From Methanoculleus sp. MH98A (lineage in GTDB: Archaea; Halobacteriota; Methanomicrobia; Methanomicrobiales; Methanoculleaceae), in assembly GCF_000691865.1 (NCBI RefSeq), contig NZ_JMIO01000060.1:1-35720 (forward strand): a stretch of DNA of 35,720 bases, read 5' to 3'. Positions within the stretch are counted from its first letter, which is position 1, and the number at the start of each line of letters is the position of its first letter. Of this stretch, positions 32,741 to 35,720 are shown piece after piece. A program made the translations under genes and the position numbers. Under the pieces are notes generated by a model. That model was not told the origin of the DNA. It did no database searches and saw nothing but the letters and a program-made list of their open reading frames with translations.

Positions 32741-33643
32741 TCACAGGATCTTCTTCAGGAACGGCTCAACATCGATGGCATGGAGGTCGAGTGCAAGCTC
32801 GTCCGGGCTCATGCCCTGTGCCAGTCCCAGGAGTTCGTTGTAGTGCAGGACGGGGAGTCCCCATTCGATGCCGAACTTTTCCTTGATCTCGACCTGTCCC
32901 CTGTCGTACTGGAGCTGGCAGAACGGGCAGACTTCTGTCAGCGCATCCGCGCCCGCTTCCTGCAGGTTGATCATCTTCTCGTTCGTGATGTCGATAGCGT
33001 GTGTCAGGTCGTATCCCCGGACACCGCCGCCGGCACCGCAGCACAGCATCTTGTTGCGGTACTGGACCGGTTCGGCGCCGAGCGCGGCGACGAGTTCTTC
33101 GATCCACATCGGGTTCTCGGTGTCCCCGAAGTGCCGCTCTTTCTTGGGTTTCATCAGGTGGCAGCCGTAGTGGACGGCGATCTTCGCGCCGGTCAGGGGG
33201 CGCGTGACGCTCTCAGCGATCTTGTCGACGCCTACGATCTTGGGGTCGTAGTAGAGTTCGGCGAGGTGCCAGACGTCGATGGTGCCCTTGAACTCCATAT
33301 CGATCTCTGCAAGCACCTCGTTGGCCCCGTCGCGGAGGTCATCGTTATGCTTCAGTTTCTCGTTGACTTCGTAGATCGACTTGTAGCACCCGTTGCAGAT
33401 CAGGGTGATGTCCATGCCCATCTGCTCGGCGAGCACGATGTTTCTGGCTGCCATGGCGTACCAGATGTTTAAGTCGATCGCACCGAACGCACCCGGTGCC
33501 GGACAGCAGCTTGCACCCTTCAGGGGCAGGAGTTCGATGCCGACCTTCTCACTGGTCTTGATGGCCGACGCCTCGATGCCGGGGTACCGGTTCGGGGCGA
33601 TGCACCCGAGGAAGAATGCATACTGGCGCTTGTTTCCGCTCAT
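32741..33643 (-). CDS. hdrB: CoB-CoM heterodisulfide reductase subunit B
   Basis: A 300-residue subunit with the two CCG-domain cysteine sets that bind the pair of noncubane [4Fe-4S] clusters where CoM-S-S-CoB is cleaved. The first set is C14, C46-C47, C83 and C86. The second is in HYGCH, MLCCGAGGG and CPFC. ATG 33643 is preferred over GTG 33655 because GGTGAG lies 7 bases before the ATG and the GTG lacks room for a binding site. It follows hdrC by 4 bases. Confidence 0.96.
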   Translation of the reverse strand: MSGNKRQYAFFLGCIAPNRYPGIEASAIKTSEKVGIELLPLKGASCCPAPGAFGAIDLNIWYAMAARNIVLAEQMGMDITLICNGCYKSIYEVNEKLKHNDDLRDGANEVLAEIDMEFKGTIDVWHLAELYYDPKIVGVDKIAESVTRPLTGAKIAVHYGCHLMKPKKERHFGDTENPMWIEELVAALGAEPVQYRNKMLCCGAGGGVRGYDLTHAIDITNEKMINLQEAGADALTEVCPFCQLQYDRGQVEIKEKFGIEWGLPVLHYNELLGLAQGMSPDELALDLHAIDVEPFLKKIL

Positions 33644-33647
33644 GGTT

Positions 33648-34229
33648 TCACTCACCCTCCGACAGGATCTTGTCTGCGCGTTCTTTCAGTCCGTAGTGGT
33701 CTATGATCTTCCTGAGGCCCGGCAGGTACTCGGGGTACTTGTGCGTCGTCTCAGGCTCCTCATCGAGGCCGAGCTTCTTCCGGGCGGCACGGTTCGCGTC
33801 GTTGTTCGGAACACCGTGACCGGTCTCGTAGATCAACTGGGTCGTCTTGAGGAAGTTGCGCGGTATGATGTCGCGCCGGGCCGCGAGGTTCCTCATCGCC
33901 ATGATAACGTCGGTCGGCGCGAGATTGCGGGGGCATCGGTCGGTGCAGCTGTAACAGGTGGTGCAGAGCCAGAGGTCCGGGTCGGTGAGGATCTCTTCCT
34001 CGAGACCGAGGATTGCCTTGCGCATGAACAGCCGGATACGGTACGAACTCCGGGGTGCCGAGGGGCACGAACCGGTGCAGGTACCGCACTGGTAGCACAT
34101 GTGGGCGGCTGTCCGCCCGATCTGCTCAACTTCCTTGATAAACTCGGGGTTGCTGTCAGGGATGTAGTAATTCCTGTCCCGGAGTTTCTCAACGAGTTTC
34201 TGGTCTTTATAGTCTTTCTTCACTGCCAT
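33648..34229 (-). CDS. hdrC: CoB-CoM heterodisulfide reductase subunit C
   Basis: A 193-residue electron-transfer subunit with two [4Fe-4S] sites: C45, C48, C51, C55 (CYQCGTCTGSCP) and C89, C92, C95, C99 (CTTCYSCTDRCP). It carries electrons from HdrA to HdrB. It lies between fwdF and hdrB with short spacing, as part of the mixed fwd-hdr operon. Confidence 0.95.
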   Translation of the reverse strand: MAVKKDYKDQKLVEKLRDRNYYIPDSNPEFIKEVEQIGRTAAHMCYQCGTCTGSCPSAPRSSYRIRLFMRKAILGLEEEILTDPDLWLCTTCYSCTDRCPRNLAPTDVIMAMRNLAARRDIIPRNFLKTTQLIYETGHGVPNNDANRAARKKLGLDEEPETTHKYPEYLPGLRKIIDHYGLKERADKILSEGE

Positions 34230-34239
34230 TGGCTATCCC

Positions 34240-35409
34240 TCATGCCTCTTCTGCTTCTCCCACAACTTTGACCTCAATCTCTCCGGGGGCGGTCTCTTTG
34301 ACCTTTGACGTCCTCGGGGTGAGCAGTTTCTCCTTGATCTGCTTGAAGAGGTCCGTCTCTTTATCCTTCATCCGGATCCCCGTCCGCCGCAGAACAATTG
34401 CATCCTCGCTCGGGCAGGCATTGACGCAGGCGCCGCAGAGGATACAGAAGTCTTTGTTGATGGCGATATTGGCCTCAACCTGTCCCGCCATATCCTTTGC
34501 AGGGACGGGGGAGGGCAGGTAGAGCGCGTTGCAGGGGCAGACCTCGACACAGGTCGAGCAGCCGCCGGGGCACTTCTCGGGGTGGATCTCGATGTCTCCC
34601 TCGAAGATCTTCTCGACGGTGATTGCCTCCTGGGGGCAGGACTGGACGCACCAGGTGCAGGTGCAACAGTTGTCCTGCTCGATGTCGACCTTGCCGGACA
34701 GCTTGCTGCTGACGATCTCCCGCTCGAGGGTGATTGCATCCTGGGGGCAGGCCTCCACGCAGATCTGACATCCGTCGCAGGTGCTCTCTTCCCACTTGAC
34801 TTCCCCTTCGATCTTGCCGGTCTCGGGGTTTGGAGCGTTGCGGATGACGGTGATGCTCGGACAGAGTTCACCGCAGATGCCGCAGACGTCGCACTTCTCG
34901 GTATCGACGGTAAACGTCGTCTTGGTCTGCAGTGCAGCCTGACGCGGTTTGCCGGCTTCGTCGCCGCCTTCGAATGCGGGGACGTCGCGGTTGATGGCGT
35001 CCCTCGGGCAGACTTCCTCGCAGATGGTGCACCGGTCGCACTTCTCATCGTCGATTACGGTGACCATGTCGTAGGTGGGGAATCCCTCCTGCTCAAGAAT
35101 CGGGAGGCGCTCCTCCCCGTCGATCTTGAGTGTCATCGCATTGAAGGGGCACATGATGACACACACGCCACAGTACGAACACTTCTCAGGGTTGACGTCG
35201 ACGGGTTCTGCGTAGTCGATTGCCCCGCGCCGGGTCGCACCGACGGGTCCGAGCACGATTGCCTCTTCCGGGCAGGCGTCGACACAGATGCCGCAGCCCG
35301 TGCAGGTTTCGGCGTTCAGGATCAGGTTGTTGACCGCCTTCAGGAGCCTCTGCTCCATGATGACGTTCTGGCCTTCCCGCGTTTTGGAATACTTTGGAAA
35401 CAATGCCAT
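34240..35409 (-). CDS. fwdF: Polyferredoxin, formylmethanofuran dehydrogenase subunit F
   Basis: A 389-residue protein with eight ferredoxin-like CxxCxxCxxxCP motifs, enough for eight [4Fe-4S] clusters. Examples are CTGCGICVDACP, CSYCGVCVIMCP, CDRCTICEEVCP and CILCGACVNACP. One motif has a one-residue insertion (CPGGCSTCVEVCP). FwdF wires electrons across the complex to FwdB. In this operon it precedes hdrC, which fits direct electron flow from HdrA. GGAGTG lies upstream of the ATG. Confidence 0.95.
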   Translation of the reverse strand: MALFPKYSKTREGQNVIMEQRLLKAVNNLILNAETCTGCGICVDACPEEAIVLGPVGATRRGAIDYAEPVDVNPEKCSYCGVCVIMCPFNAMTLKIDGEERLPILEQEGFPTYDMVTVIDDEKCDRCTICEEVCPRDAINRDVPAFEGGDEAGKPRQAALQTKTTFTVDTEKCDVCGICGELCPSITVIRNAPNPETGKIEGEVKWEESTCDGCQICVEACPQDAITLEREIVSSKLSGKVDIEQDNCCTCTWCVQSCPQEAITVEKIFEGDIEIHPEKCPGGCSTCVEVCPCNALYLPSPVPAKDMAGQVEANIAINKDFCILCGACVNACPSEDAIVLRRTGIRMKDKETDLFKQIKEKLLTPRTSKVKETAPGEIEVKVVGEAEEA

Positions 35410-35424
35410 ATTCTTGTATCACTC

Positions 35425-35697
35425 CTAGGCTTCCACTTTTCGGGCCTTCGCCCGGCTTTCCCACGGTCCTACAAGCTTGATAACTCCATAGGGGCATGCC
35501 TGGACGCATACGCCGCAGCCGGCGCAGAGCTCTGAGTTGAAATCAAGGATGACGGCCTTGCCGTCTCTGACCTTGTAGATCTTCTCCTTGGTTGCTGGAT
35601 CTTCGGTGTAGAGCTCGAGAGCGTCGACCGGACATGCCACCACGCAGTTGTTGCAGCCTGTACATCGTTCCATATTGATGTGCAATGCAAATGCCAT
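35425..35697 (-). CDS. fwdG: Ferredoxin-type subunit G of formylmethanofuran dehydrogenase
   Basis: A 90-residue protein with two [4Fe-4S] motifs (CTGCNNCVVACP and CAGCGVCVQACP), matching FwdG, which links FwdF to FwdB. ATG 35697 is preferred over GTG 35709 because GGTG lies upstream of it. It is the first fwd gene visible; the promoter is probably just outside the right edge, so whether more genes precede it cannot be told. Confidence 0.9.
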   Translation of the reverse strand: MAFALHINMERCTGCNNCVVACPVDALELYTEDPATKEKIYKVRDGKAVILDFNSELCAGCGVCVQACPYGVIKLVGPWESRAKARKVEA

Positions 35698-35720
35698 GGT
35701 ATCACGCACCAGATCTGATC

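Overview
The window comes from a GC-rich methanogenic archaeon. It carries the full methyl-coenzyme M reductase, methyl-H4MPT:CoM methyltransferase and tungsten-type formylmethanofuran dehydrogenase gene sets, an archaeal adenylate kinase and archaeal A-type ATPase subunits. The fwd genes interleaved with hdrABC-mvhD, the btuCDF set and the overall protein style point to the order Methanomicrobiales, most likely Methanoculleus or a near relative. This placement is inferred from gene content and protein sequence, not from a marker tree.

Left part (1-14.7 kb), general and accessory genes: a tandem composite palindromic repeat (1-366); an adkA - EMC3/YidC-like membrane protein - cmk operon on the + strand; a convergent isolated pair of A-type ATPase subunits, atpC-atpD; a divergent pair formed by a GyrI-like ligand-binding protein and a histone-deacetylase-fold amidohydrolase; a secreted Thr/Pro-rich surface protein; an ECF-type vitamin/metal importer (S, fused A-A', T) behind a leader with a palindrome and hairpins; an orphan small protein; a cobalamin-type importer btuC-btuD with a separate btuF; a 173-bp inverted-repeat element; and an EF-Tu/SelB-like protein whose GTPase motifs have decayed.

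Right part (14.9-35.7 kb), all on the - strand: a methanogenesis block in three transcription units. Reading in the direction of transcription, the first is fwdG-fwdF-hdrC-hdrB-hdrA-mvhD-fwdD-fwdB-fwdA-fwdC, its 5' end at or beyond the right edge. It is followed by mcrB-D-C-G-A and then mtrE-D-C-B-A-F-(A-G fusion)-H. T-rich stretches lie after fwdC, mcrA and mtrH, and AT-rich TATA-like promoters lie before mcrB and mtrE. Together these units encode CO2 reduction to formylmethanofuran with ferredoxin-type electrons from flavin bifurcation at HdrA, methyl transfer to coenzyme M with sodium export, methane release, and heterodisulfide recycling. The corrinoid demand of Mtr gives a plausible metabolic reason for a nearby B12 importer.

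The most unusual observation is that the usual small mtrG gene is replaced by a second, nearly identical copy of the MtrA corrinoid domain fused in frame to MtrG. Other points of interest are the pseudo-GTPase elongation-factor paralogue, the structured leader of the ECF operon, the palindromes upstream of mcr, mtr and btuF, the isolated atpC-atpD pair, and the two intergenic repeat elements. No rRNA, tRNA, CRISPR array or insertion sequence was recognised.
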